The notes beneath the pieces were generated by a model. It did no database searches, was not told the origin of the DNA, and was given only the letters and a program-made list of their open reading frames with translations. From Lactarius indigo (taxonomy: Eukaryota; Basidiomycota; Agaricomycetes; Russulales; Russulaceae), in contig JAFKAC010000009.1 of assembly GCA_025766275.1 (NCBI GenBank), forward strand, positions 558,001 through 622,000: a stretch of DNA of 64,000 nt, read 5' to 3'. Position numbers and translations under genes: made by a program. Shown here in pieces: positions 1 to 10,092 of this stretch; within the stretch, counting starts at the first letter, position 1; each line of letters begins with the position of its first letter.

Positions 1-2694
1 AAGGTTGTCGTTCTCCCTCCCGAGGTTTTCGTGAGAACCCTCAACACTGCGCGCACCTTTGTCACGAATCCGAATCTACAACAACCGCGCCACCAACAAG
101 ACGAGGAAGTCATCAAGATGTGGGTGGACCCCCATCAGCTCAAGAAGATACAGGGAGAATGGTACAAGGATGGCAGGTTCGTGATAACCGGGCCCGCATC
201 GACACACCGCGCACTGATACACGACCATCACGACCTACCAATACACGGCCATCCGGGAATCGCAAGAACCCAACGAATCCTGGAACGACACTACTGGTGG
301 CCACGACTGCGACGGGACGTATGTGAATACGTGCAAGGATGCGCAGAATGCCAACGGAATAAGGTGAACACCCGACCCATACGGGCTGCCCTGCAGCCTA
401 TCACGCCGATACTAGAAGCAACGCCGTTTTACACGGTGGCTATGGACTTCATCACGAAACTACCCCCGTCAAAGGGATACGATAGCATATTAACCGTCAC
501 AGACCACGACTGCAGCAAGGCCTCGGTCTTTATTCCGTGCAAAGAGGAGATCACAGCAGAGGAAACGGCCGCCCTGTACGTAACTCACGTATTCAAACGC
601 TTTGGATTACCACGCAAAATCATCAGTGATCGCAACCCGCGATTCACGTCCAAGTTCGCCCGAGAAGCATGCCGGATCCTAGGGATTCAGCAAAACATAT
701 CAACGGCGTACCATCCATGCACTGACGGGCAGTCTGAAAGGACTAACCAATGGTTAGAACAGTACCTGCGCTTCTGGGTGAACGAGCGTCAAGACGACTG
801 GACGGCTTATCTACCAATCGCCGAATTCACGCACAACAACTGGCTGCACGAACACACCAAGCAGTTGCCGTTTCAACTTCTGATGGGATATGATCCCCAA
901 GCGGATTGGACTGATAAGCCATCCCCGATTCCCCTCGTAACCGCCCGGCTAACGCAGCTGAAAGAAGCTAGAGACAACGCCCAACGCCTCATAAAGAAGG
1001 CTCAGGAATCATGGGGGCGCAACAAAGATACGCCCAAGTTCAGCATCAACGACCTCGTGTGGCTTGAGGGCAAGCATCTTCGAACCAACCAACCTACGGC
1101 GAAATTAGCGGCGCCACGCCATGGGCCCTTTCAGGTAATACAGGTGATGTCCCCGTACAACTATTGATTGGAACTTCCCATGCAGTGGAGCATTCACCCA
1201 GTGTTCCACATCGATCTTCTCACCCCATACAAGCAAACCCTTTTACATGGGGAAAACTTCACACGACCACCGCCCGAATTGATAGACGGAGAAGAGGAAT
1301 ACGAGGTCGAGGCCATTCTAGACACTCGGCATTTCGGCAGAGGAAGACGCCTCCAATACCTCGTCAAATGGAAGGGGTATCCAGACTCGGAGAACCAGTG
1401 GGTCAACAAAGATGACATCTTTGCGCCAGAGGCGCTTCGCCTGTATCAGGAAACGCGAGCCCACAGCAAAAGAGATAAAGTGGGGGTTGTTCGGACGGAG
1501 GACAGTCATCCCCTTTTCATTCACTCCACCACTACTCTCACTCTCATGCCCACTTCTCCCCTGCGACATGTCACACAAGCGCAGCTCCTCGACTCCCTCG
1601 CAGAAGACGCCCGCGCCCTCTTGGCTGAGGATGACGACACCGAAGTTCCCAACACTCAGCTCACGCCATGGACACCTCTTGCGCCAGCAGAGGGGCCCAT
1701 CACCGCACAAGAATGGATCAACGTCATCACCAGATTCCCAGACCCAATGACTACCCCCGACGACGACCGAGCCATTGTCCACGTCTTCCGAGACGACCAC
1801 GGTCAGCGCGAACCCATCGCCACTATCCCCCCAAGCGATGACCTCATCGGCGTTCGCGGAGTTTTCCCGAGCAACGACCAGCGTTCAAGCGCTGATGGAG
1901 TACGAGTTGGAGGGGTGGAAGAGGGTAGCAGCAGCATGGCAGAAGGAGCAGTTGGACTCAGCAGTGGCCCGACTGAGGGAGATGCGCGAGTGTCAGCAGC
2001 GATGGTGGCAGCTGAGGCTGGCCATGACGACGAAGATTATTACCCGGCGAGACACTCCTTCCTTCGAACGAAACGCGACCCTGATAATCCCCGCATCACG
2101 CCCTGGCTCGTCTACACCGACGGCTCCCCCATGTATCGAGGACGTGTGCGCGTGCCTGGTGCCGCCGATCACCGTCCATTCACCGCCACCGAGGACCCCG
2201 TGCATGTCATTGCGCCTGAAGGGTTCCAGGCGAACCGACGACCCCATTATATTCGATACCCCATCACCGGGCCCGACGGAGTAGAGAGGGACGCGTCGCA
2301 CGTCCAGATTATCGGAGGGGTGGACCCCCTCATATTGGGGGTTATCCCGGGCTCACCACATGTCTACGGTAAGCCCCTCTACGCCGAACCCCACGTAAGT
2401 GCCGCGCTTCGCCCTACGTACCCGCACGAAGACCTCGTCGTCTTCGAGGCCGACAAGATTACCGATCGTGCGCTCAATCGCATCAACGACGAGTCACTCA
2501 CGGCAGAAGTCACATGCTTCCGTGCGGCCAGCTACAAGCTGGATCGACTCCGGGTGAGGGTGAGTCAACTCCGCGCGATGATCGAGTGTGCGCAGGACGA
2601 CCGGCGGGATGCCATTTACCGCCTGGAGCGCGCGACCGCTTTGGAGCACATCACTGACGAGCAGCGCGATTGGCCGGCCCGTGACTTTCGGTGA
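1..2694 (+). pseudogene. pol of gypsy A: integrase, chromodomain and C-terminal extension, one nonsense mutation
   Basis: The frame is open from base 1 to the TAA/TGA region at 2694 except for a TGA at 1165-1167. The zinc-binding HHCC of integrase is visible (HDHHDLPIHGHPG, then CAECQRNK), followed by the catalytic core with AMDFITKLP, IISDRNPRF and DGQSERTNQW (D, D, E). After the stop the same frame continues into a chromodomain (YEVEAILDTRHFG, YLVKWKGYPDSENQW) and about 400 residues of extension that are also present in elements B and C. The aligned codon in B (around 28,224) is CGA, so the stop is a C-to-T change at a CpG. Everything else in the frame is open, so the element lost function recently or through this single site plus whatever lies to the left. 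Confidence 0.9.
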
Positions 2695-2711
2695 GTCTGG
2701 GGTCTCACGCT

Positions 2712-2724
2712 AAAAGGGGGGTGA
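2712..2724 (+). promoter_or_regulatory. Polypurine tract of gypsy A
   Basis: A purine run (AAAAGGGGGGTGA) abuts the first T of the 3' LTR. The same position before the 3' LTRs of B and C carries equivalent runs, which fits the plus-strand primer site of LTR retrotransposons. Confidence 0.7.
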
Positions 2725-3241
2725 TGTTACGTTTCGACTTGGACTGGCGTTACGCAGTTGGACCCTTACTGTACCGGTTGCAACTACGGCGGTAAGGTAG
2801 ATTAGTTGCGGACTTACGATAGGCGATACGAGTACGATAGGAGATTGCGCGCAGATTGCTGACTGAGGACTTCGCCACTAATACTAGTAGTAGTAGTATT
2901 AGGGTTCGAGCTACTTACGCGACACGTTGGACGCTACATTACTGTGACTCATAGCAGCGCTTCAAAGCCTGCTCGACTTGTATTTATAGTGTGTCGTGAA
3001 GACCAAGATACGCCATCTTGGTCTTCTTGAATCGTCACTTGTTTCGTCTCTCTCTTCTGTCTTTATCTTCGCTGTCCGACTCCGCTCGTGACTAAGACTA
3101 TTCGACTTGCCGGTGTACCTCCGTGTATTCATCAGGCAAGGGCTTGGACCTTCGCGTCTTCAAGTTGACTGGACCTTCATATCGCTAAGTTGTTATCGCC
3201 ATCTCGTGCTCAAGTTGAGCTAATGTCGTGATGACGTTACA
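2725..3241 (+). repeat. 3' LTR of gypsy A (517 bp)
   Basis: Starts TGTTACG and ends CGTTACA, the same short imperfect inverted termini as the LTRs of B and C. It contains the TATTTAT-like box near 2980 and the conserved hairpin GAAGACCAAGAT / ATCTTGGTCTTC at 2998-3026 found in all four LTRs in the window. Only one LTR of A is in view, so its age cannot be read from LTR divergence. Confidence 0.88.
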
Positions 3242-4255
3242 GGAGCGGTCAGCGAATGGGTATTGTCATTCCTGAACTGGCTCAATAGGCAAATACAATG
3301 AGGGATCAGTCCCTACACTCCAGCACTATGGGAAGCCGTCGCTGACGGTTTCAGCCAGCGCTTCGAAAACATGCTGGAATGAGAGCAAGCCCAAGCTATA
3401 CTACGAAAGGGCTTTAGAATGACAGGCGAAGACATTGACAAGTACGTCAACGACTTTGAACAGCTTGCACAGAAGGCTCACTACCGCCTCAACGAACCAC
3501 AAACTATCGACCTCTTCACGTCGGGTCTGCCCAAGGAGCTGTTCAAAAACGCGTTCCAGTTCGATGACCCCATCACATTCGACAACTGGAAGAGAGCCGT
3601 CCTCAAGTGGCAGAAAAACTACATACATCTCAAAGCAAGGCTCAACGAATATAAGAATACGGTGACACAGCCAAAGAAACAAAGTGGCAACGCGGGATGG
3701 ACGCTCCCACAAAACTTACCACAAACTAACCCCTGGGCAATGGACACTTCGGCCGATCGCGCCAAGGTAAGACTCGCGGGATCTGAAGATATCGACTTCA
3801 ACAAACTACCGCATCACAATTGGCCCACGCCGCCGTTCCCACCGCGGGGAGGGCCTTGAGCTCAAGGACAAGGGAGAGGAGGATCGCGAAGGGACTTAAG
3901 GAACGTCCTTTGTTATAATTGTCACGCTCCCGGCCACCTCTCATGAAATTGCCTGCATCCGCGCATTCAGCAACAATGGCCGGCCACTACCTCCAATAGC
4001 CGCATGACCGAAACTACCGGGTATCCCCAGGGACCCGTATCGCAATACGCACCAACACAGTATGCACCCTCACTCCCAGGGTACATGTCGCCAGCGCCGA
4101 GCGAGACACCCACACCCCAAATCAACGCGGCAAGCACAAAAACGGCAGGAGAACAGGCGAAGGAATGGCTCACACAGGTGGCCAATAGTACGGATGAGGT
4201 GAAAGACCTCATACTTCAAGACTTGTGGGGCAAAGAGGGTTTTCGGGACGCCTGA
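3242..4255 (+). pseudogene. gag of gypsy B, 3' two-fifths, four in-frame stops
   Basis: The frame aligns with the gag of C from about 14,217 onward: capsid-like region (FLNWLNRQIQ, DIDKYVNDFEQ, DLFTSGLPKELF), then a CCHC knuckle (CYNCHAPGHLS) near 3910-3955, ending at a TGA at 4253-4255. In-frame TGA codons occur at 3299-3301, 3380-3382, 3857-3859 and 3944-3946. Three of them (3299, 3380, 3944) stand where element C has CGA; the one at 3857 stands where C has GGA. The 5' end is the A insertion point, not a start codon. Confidence 0.88.
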
Positions 4256-4266
4256 ACCCGTCAGTC

Positions 4267-4280
4267 TGGGTGAGGGCTTT
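4267..4280. repeat. Target-site duplication of the LINE, left copy
   Basis: TGGGTGAGGGCTTT here is repeated at 10079-10092. The last three Ts merge with the poly-T run, so the true length is 11-14 bp. Both copies are parts of the same gag/pol junction sequence of element B, matching CTGGGTGAGGGCT in C near 15,159. Confidence 0.9.
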
Positions 4281-4610
4281 TTTTTTTTTTTTTTTTTTTG
4301 ATGAATTTATATTCCGGAGCAGTATAGAGATACAAAGCCGGTCTCCGACATGAAGTGGAAGTACATAAGGTTAATAAGTAAGCTGGGCTCACATGAGGGC
4401 TAGGCGTGCCGAGAAAGGATGTAAGTAGATGTCGAAACATTTACACATGGCCACCTCAAACGTAGAGGAAGCCGGGTCACGGGAAAAGGGAAGCGTGGTA
4501 ATTTGTTAGCCGAAAGCACAAGGCTCCTTAAAAGGAGACGGAACACAAAAGGGTAGCGCTTACGGGGCTGCGCTGGGCGCAGGGTATCAAGTTGAGGACG
4601 GAGAGCTCCT
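4278..4610 (-). other. LINE 3' untranslated region and poly-A tail
   Basis: About 310 bp lie between the ORF2 stop and the A-tract. A related sequence with its own shorter A-tract is present at 31,547-31,640 (shared block ATTCCGG..CAGTATA and GGTC/TCTCCGAC on the plus strand), marking a second, much smaller remnant of the same LINE family. Confidence 0.8.
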
Positions 4611-7600
4611 TCATCCTGGTTCGATAGGATGCCGGGGTGCGGAGGCAGCTTTGGAGTATTGCAGGAAGAGGCAGAGTTGGTGTTCCAGCACGTAGAAGAG
4701 CCGGAGAGTGGTGGAACCACGGAGATAGTAGTCGAAGGCTCTACTCCGGTGTGACGCATACAAAGGGCATTGGTAAATGACGTGTTTGAATGAATAGGGA
4801 ACGTTGCATGCGTGACACATGGATGATTGGATAGGGAGGTCGGGCCGATGACAGAGGGAGTAGTCGGATGTGAAGGAATGTAGGGTGGCGAGTTGCATGG
4901 CAGTGGCATGGGTGCGACGGGTAATGGGCACGTAGTCATCACTGGGCTTTTTGGGGGGTATGGCGGCCAGCCATAAGGGGTGGTTGCGCCCGTCAGGGGG
5001 GCGGGTTGTCATGATGGAGTGGTTGTATGCTCGAGGGGTGGATAGGGTGGATAGTGAGGACTGTCTGTCCTGAGCCCAAGAGCGGAAGGCGGCGCCACGT
5101 AGGTTCTTTTTGACCCAGATAGCTGAGCGGATGGGTTGGGCGGCGGAGGCGGGGGCTGTGCTGCAAGCTCTTGCCACTGCTTTGAAGGCGTCGGAATCGG
5201 GAGCTCTCTTCCGGTCAACAGGCGACCACACGAGGGAAATCCCCGTGTCCCTGGGCTGAGAAAAGAAAGAAGTGAGGGAGTGATGCCACGTAAGTACTGC
5301 GCTCTGATTTTCGAGGGCGCGGAAGTTGGTAATTTGTGTAAGAAGTGAGTCATTGTGATGTAAGATGTAAATGGTCTTTGGGGCCGCCTGTGAGCACTCA
5401 GCTGATAGGAACTCCGCTGTCTTGGTGAGGCCAAACAGGGCAACGTCATTGTCTTCCATCTCCATACCCATAACCCACGATCTGGTGAAAGGGGGGCGCG
5501 ACCCATGTGTGACGTGTATCGCAGCTGCCCCTACGTGTTTGTTATCGTAGCGGTGTTTGTTGGTGATCTTAGAGACCATCCGGATGATCATTTGGTCGGA
5601 GGTGGGCCGGCCGTACAGCTTTTTGGTCCACTCCTTCCGGGCCTTAGGATCTACTTTGCCCTCACAGTTCACGTGTCCACCCCAGTTGGGAACCTCCCAG
5701 GGGGGCACGGCTGTGACGTCGACGTGTTCGGTTAACAGAGGGTCAACCAAACCCGCGAGAACCTCCAAGGCAGTGGGGTGCTGTTGGGTACGTCCAGACC
5801 TAACCCGTAATATGCTGTTGCACACCACCCCTCCATTGCTGGAGTGTGGGCCGCTCTGGACCTCCCCTCCCCACTCTTCCCCTAGGTGGGTTAGTAGTTG
5901 GGAGGTTCGGGGGACGCGGAACAGTCTGAGGGAGGAAGATTTGGTTAGCTTCTCTAGGTATTGTTTTGCTGGCAAGATGCGCGTTAGTTCGTGAAGGGGG
6001 CCCCTCGGAGCTGTACGGAAAGAACCCGATACTACTTTGACACCTTCGTTGATTACCTTTTGGACTTTAAGGATCAGTCCTTTGTTGCGTTTCTTGGTCA
6101 TCCAAAGTTGACAGCCGTATGAGAGTACCGGTAGGCATATGGTGTTGAAAAGGAGGCGCCAGTTGGCCGACGATATGCCCCTTCTTGTGTTTCCCAATAG
6201 TTGAAGTGACTTGATCGAGGCTCTTGCTCTATTGCACATGGTGTCGATGTGAGGGTTCCAGTCAAGCTTGTGATTGATAAAGAAGCCGAGGTACCGGAGG
6301 TTGTCGGAGGCTGTGACTGAGTAGTACGTTTGATGGCTGGGGTCCGGGAGAAAGAGCTTCGTGGGCGGAGGCTGGCGGTTTCTAGACCATGGTTTAATGA
6401 AAAAGATTAGCTCTGTTTTGTCTGGTTCGCACTCCAGGTTGGATCGGCGGAGCCAATCTTCGCACGCGCGGTACCGGTTGCGTAGTGCGACGGTGACCTC
6501 ATCCCAGGTTTGACCGTGGGAGAAGATGATACCGTCATCTACGTACATACCTAGAGAAGAGTTGGTGGTGTCGGGGGGTGGGGTGAGTTTGAGGAGGGTG
6601 GAGGTGTATATGGCGGAGAGAATGGGCGAGATAGGGGAACCTTGGGGGGTTCCGATGGGTTGTGAGCGTATGTCGTCCATCTTGCTGTTGAAGGACATCT
6701 TGACGCGGCGGTCGTTGAGGAAGGACCGGACCCAGCCGTATATTTGAGGCGGGAAACCAAGGTTCTTGAGTGTGGTGACAAGACGACCACTGTGAACGTG
6801 ATCAAAGAATCCCTTAATGTCGAAAAGTAGTGCCGCGCATTTGCGGTTAAGGCGGAAAGCTGCTTGGACATCGTGGACCAGGGTTAGTCCCACGTCTAAG
6901 GTGGACGAGAACGCTCTCGTGCCGAACTGGGTGGTGGGTAAAAGGGAGTATTTATCAGCGCAAAAGGTAAGTCGTTTGGCAACAACTTTCTCCAAGAGCT
7001 TGCTGACACATTCTATCAGCGATATGGGCCGGTAGGCCTTGGCAGCGAGGTAGCTAGGTTTTCCCGGTTTCGGGATAACTACTACTACCGCTGTTTTCCA
7101 CGCTGTAGGGTGGTGCTGTGCTGTCAGTAGAGCATTGAACAAGGAGACGACGTGTTGGGAGATGGCGCCCCAGGCCATTTTGAGGATAGCCCAGGAGACG
7201 CCTGATTCTCCGGGAGCCGAATGGTTGTCGCATGTGCTCAAGAGGCGTTGGATTTCATCTTCATGGATTGGGTCGAAAGCTCTTGTGGTAATTGGGGGGG
7301 GGTCGTCCGGCTGATTGGGAATTACTTCGTCCAGTTCTTCGACGAAAAACTTTCAGGCGAGGATGGTGCCTATTTCTTCCTGTGTGAATTTCAGAGAACC
7401 ATCAGTATCAATGAGTGCGGGGATGCCCGCTGTTCTCCGGCCATTACGCCATTTGGCAACTTCCCAGACGGGTGACTCCGCGATGGCTTTATTGTAGTAT
7501 TCCGTTTTCTTGTGGGCAGTGATTTTGCGGAACAGCTTGACCTTGTCGCGTCTGTCCTGGGAGTCATGGGTAGTGTCCGCTACCGCCTTGGAGGCTTCGC

Positions 7601-8603
7601 GGCACTCTTGGTCCCACCACGGGTTACCGCGGGAAGTTTGTGGGTTCTTGACTCGCATATGGGCGAGGCATGCGGCGACAATGGCGTTCTGTAGGTCTGT
7701 GGCTGCGAGTTCGAGGTCGTTTATGTTAGTGGTGGTACACGGAGGGGGTAGGCGAGAGACGATGTCGTCTCTCCATCATTTCTCGTCCCCGTCAGATTGG
7801 AACACTGGCGAGAAAACTTGTTTTGGCGTCTGTTTGTCCCCTCGGTGGGTGCCAGAAATGATCCACTCAAACCTAATTCCCGCATGGTCGGAGCCAATAG
7901 AGGCCTCCCAATCTACTATCGGCGGGGTGAAGGTGAGGGAAGAGGCTGCTTCGTTAACCCAGACAAGGTCGAGCGTGCTTTCGCGTTCACTCTGTAGACC
8001 TCGTCTCGTTGGGACGCCTGGTTGGGAAACAAGTGAGAATAGGTTAGTGTCTGTCCACTGAAGTAGTTTGTGTGCGTTGGGCGACTGGGCCCATCCCGGT
8101 GGGGACCATTGATGGGCGTGGATATTGAAGTCGCCCACCAGGACTGTGGGGAAAGTGGGGTCAGTATCTAAATCCAGAAGAGAGCGGAGTGCTGAGGCAT
8201 CAGCAGTGTCGTTGTAAAAGTTAATTAGTCTAAAGGAGTGTTTGTTTACGTGTACGTCGACGATCATCAGCGACGGGTGGTGGCATAGATCAAGGCGGGG
8301 GATGATGTGGGCCGGGTGTAGGCGGTACTTTGAGGCTAGGCGGTCGTTCTTACGGGTATGTATCATAACTTTGGCGCGTTTGTTGTTGGAGAAGTACGGA
8401 TAGTGTAAGTTCCATTTGGGGTTGTTGGCCCCACCTAGAACATCCACACCGTTTTTTGCTTGGTCATTGTGGGCTGTGCCTATGGTGTTGAACCAGGGTT
8501 CTTGTATACAGATGATGTCGTGTTGTGTGTCTTCTTGTAAAAGAGCGTGTGTAGCCGCATTGCGGCGGCGCATGTTGACCGAAAGTATAGTTGTACTATG
8601 CAT
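4611..8603 (-). pseudogene. LINE ORF2: endonuclease, reverse transcriptase, RNase H-like; two nonsense codons
   Basis: One continuous frame of about 1,331 codons runs from the ATG at 8603 to the stop at 4611. It is broken by TGA at 7778-7776 and 7355-7353 (minus-strand reading). The N-terminal third is an EEP endonuclease with IQEPW, GDFNIHAHQW, LDLVW and SDHAGI. The reverse transcriptase follows with LLFDIKGFFDHV (motif A Asp), GTPQGSPISP and MYVDDGIIF. A degenerate RNase H-like stretch (TIYILHHNDSLL ... GISLVWSPVD) and a CHACNVPYSFKHVIYQC zinc-finger-like motif close the protein. Both stops are TGA in positions where CGA would fit (EKRWRDD and LARKFF), but no intact copy is in view to prove it. 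The start lies one base after the ORF1 stop. Confidence 0.88.
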
Positions 8604-8604
8604 A

Positions 8605-10078
8605 TTAAACGATGTTGAGTGGGTTAGCGCTGATGTCGTTGAAGGACGAAAGGATCTCTTCGATCACTTTCCATTGATCTTGTTGGGATGGGAGAGCTGT
8701 GAAGTAGCGGAAGTCAATGGCATTTACGAGGAACTCGGCGATAGCTGGTGATATGATGACATCCTTTCCAAACATGAGGAAGAGGACGTCGATTAGTTTG
8801 GTTTTTAGCTCCTTTTGCCTAATTAGCTCTTCTGGAGTGGGTTCTGGGACAAAGGTTTCGCCCGCGAAGGCAAAGCGTTGTTCCCTTGGGATTGAGTGGA
8901 GGAGGTACAGGCGTGCCATGAGTGGTGTTGGTGTATTTTCATCCATCCTATACATGTCAGCTATGCTTTCAAGTTCCAGATCTGCGTCTTTCTCGGGGTG
9001 GAGGAGACGATAGTGATCGCGGATATGTTTGGCGAGTAGGGGGAAGTTGGCCTTGACTGCGAGGCGGGCCTCGATGCTATCAATACCTATAAACTTACCG
9101 TCCCCTTTGCCGTTCCATTCAATGTCGTACTTGTTGAGGATGGCGAGTTCTTCTTCGTAATCAGCTGGTGGGATGAGGGCGCGAAAGGCTTTCTGTGTTT
9201 CTTGGGTGGAGGCAACGTGTTGTTCGAAGATGACGGGGACGTCTTTCCAGTCGGGGAGGCCGTTAGAGGTTGACAAGAAGGCGCCGCCTACCGTGTGGGG
9301 CGCCGGGGGGGCAGAGGAGGACGTAAGGGGGCGGGCGGGGACTTTGGACGTGATGCGTCCTTTGTTGTTTGTGAAGGAGGAAGAGCCAGGCACCGAGGTG
9401 TTGTGTTTGGCCACCGTGCCTCGTTGCTGGCGGTTCTTCTTGCGGTTGACCGGGATGAAGGGGGCGATGTCGGGATCGTCCACCCTAGCCTGGGGCGCAG
9501 CACCTGTGGACGCTGACGTACCCAGAGGGTCCGCAGCCGGGGGTGCCATCGCCTTCTCCTTTCCCTTGACAGAGGGAATGGAGGGGGCAGCAGGGGTGTC
9601 GGAAACCGTTGCCAGACTTGGTGGTGAGAAAGAGCGTTTGGCCGGGCACTGCATGGAGCGTGCGTTGTGGTTGGGGGCTTTGCAGTTCAGACACGGGAAG
9701 CGGCAGAAGCATTTGCCAGCCTCTTTATGTTCATTGGAGTGGGGGCAGTGGAAAGGGTGTTGATTGGCGGGGTGAGAGCCGCCGCAGATGTGGCATATAA
9801 TGGAATTTCGGGGCACTTGGCAAGCGGCGGTGTCGGTGGCGTGACCGATCTTATGGCACCGACCGCACATGACGAGGGTGGGGTTGTCCCCGGTGATGAT
9901 CAATTGGACCGGTTCGCTAAACATGAAGAGACCGTCTCGTTTGACTTGTTTGGCGATAGAGCCATCTTTGTCCACGTAGGCGACCTTCACTGTAGAGTGT
10001 GTGTAATTGGGGAGATTATGCGGGCTGGCCTGCCAGTGAGGGGGGATGCAGAAGCAAGCGTCCTTGAATGCCGGGTTG
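8605..10078 (-). CDS. LINE ORF1, gag-like nucleic-acid-binding protein, 5'-truncated
   Basis: The frame is open from the left end of the truncation (10078) to TAA at 8607-8605, so the natural start codon is missing; GTG at 9990 is merely the first start-like codon. Three zinc knuckles lie in the first third: CGRCHKIGHATDTAAC, CHICGGSHPANQHPFHC and CLNCKAPNHNARSMQC. A proline/serine-rich linker and a charged C-terminal region follow. In fungal LINEs ORF1 binds the transcript and forms the RNP particle; that role is by family, not shown here. The stop and the ORF2 ATG are arranged TAA-T-ATG, suggesting coupled termination and reinitiation. Confidence 0.8.
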
Positions 10079-10092
10079 TGGGTGAGGGCTTT
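10079..10092. repeat. Target-site duplication of the LINE, right copy
   Basis: Second copy of TGGGTGAGGGCTTT. Reading the B sequence through 4277 into 10090 restores the junction found uninterrupted in C near 15,150-15,180. Confidence 0.9.

Larger units (their letters stand above)
1..3241 (+). mobile_element. Ty3/gypsy chromovirus A, right-hand part (left end outside window)
   Basis: The segment holds the integrase and chromodomain part of pol, a polypurine tract and a 3' LTR. Directly after the LTR the sequence jumps into the middle of a gag gene of a related element (B), at a point where GGA GCG GTC keeps the gag frame. The first five bases after the LTR (3242-3246, GGAGC) are therefore the expected right copy of a 5-bp target duplication; the left copy would lie outside the window. 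Sequence and LTR length (517 bp) place A closer to B (534 bp) than to C (449 bp). Confidence 0.88.
4278..10078 (-). mobile_element. Tad1-like non-LTR retrotransposon (LINE), 5'-truncated
   Basis: It is on the minus strand, begins at 10078 inside ORF1 and ends in a 22-bp poly-A (poly-T on plus, 4278-4299). It has two consecutive ORFs: a zinc-knuckle ORF1, and an ORF2 with apurinic-type endonuclease, reverse transcriptase, an RNase H-like region and a C-terminal cysteine/histidine motif. Target duplications flank it. The 5' truncation is typical of target-primed reverse transcription. Two in-frame TGA codons interrupt ORF2, so this copy is inactive. The clade name is my inference from the fungal host and domain order. 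Confidence 0.9.

Noticed and set aside
1318..1800. Minus-strand ORFs opposite gypsy pol and gag (several of 100-160 aa)
   Set aside because: They mirror the biased codon usage of the coding strand and differ among copies A, B and C.
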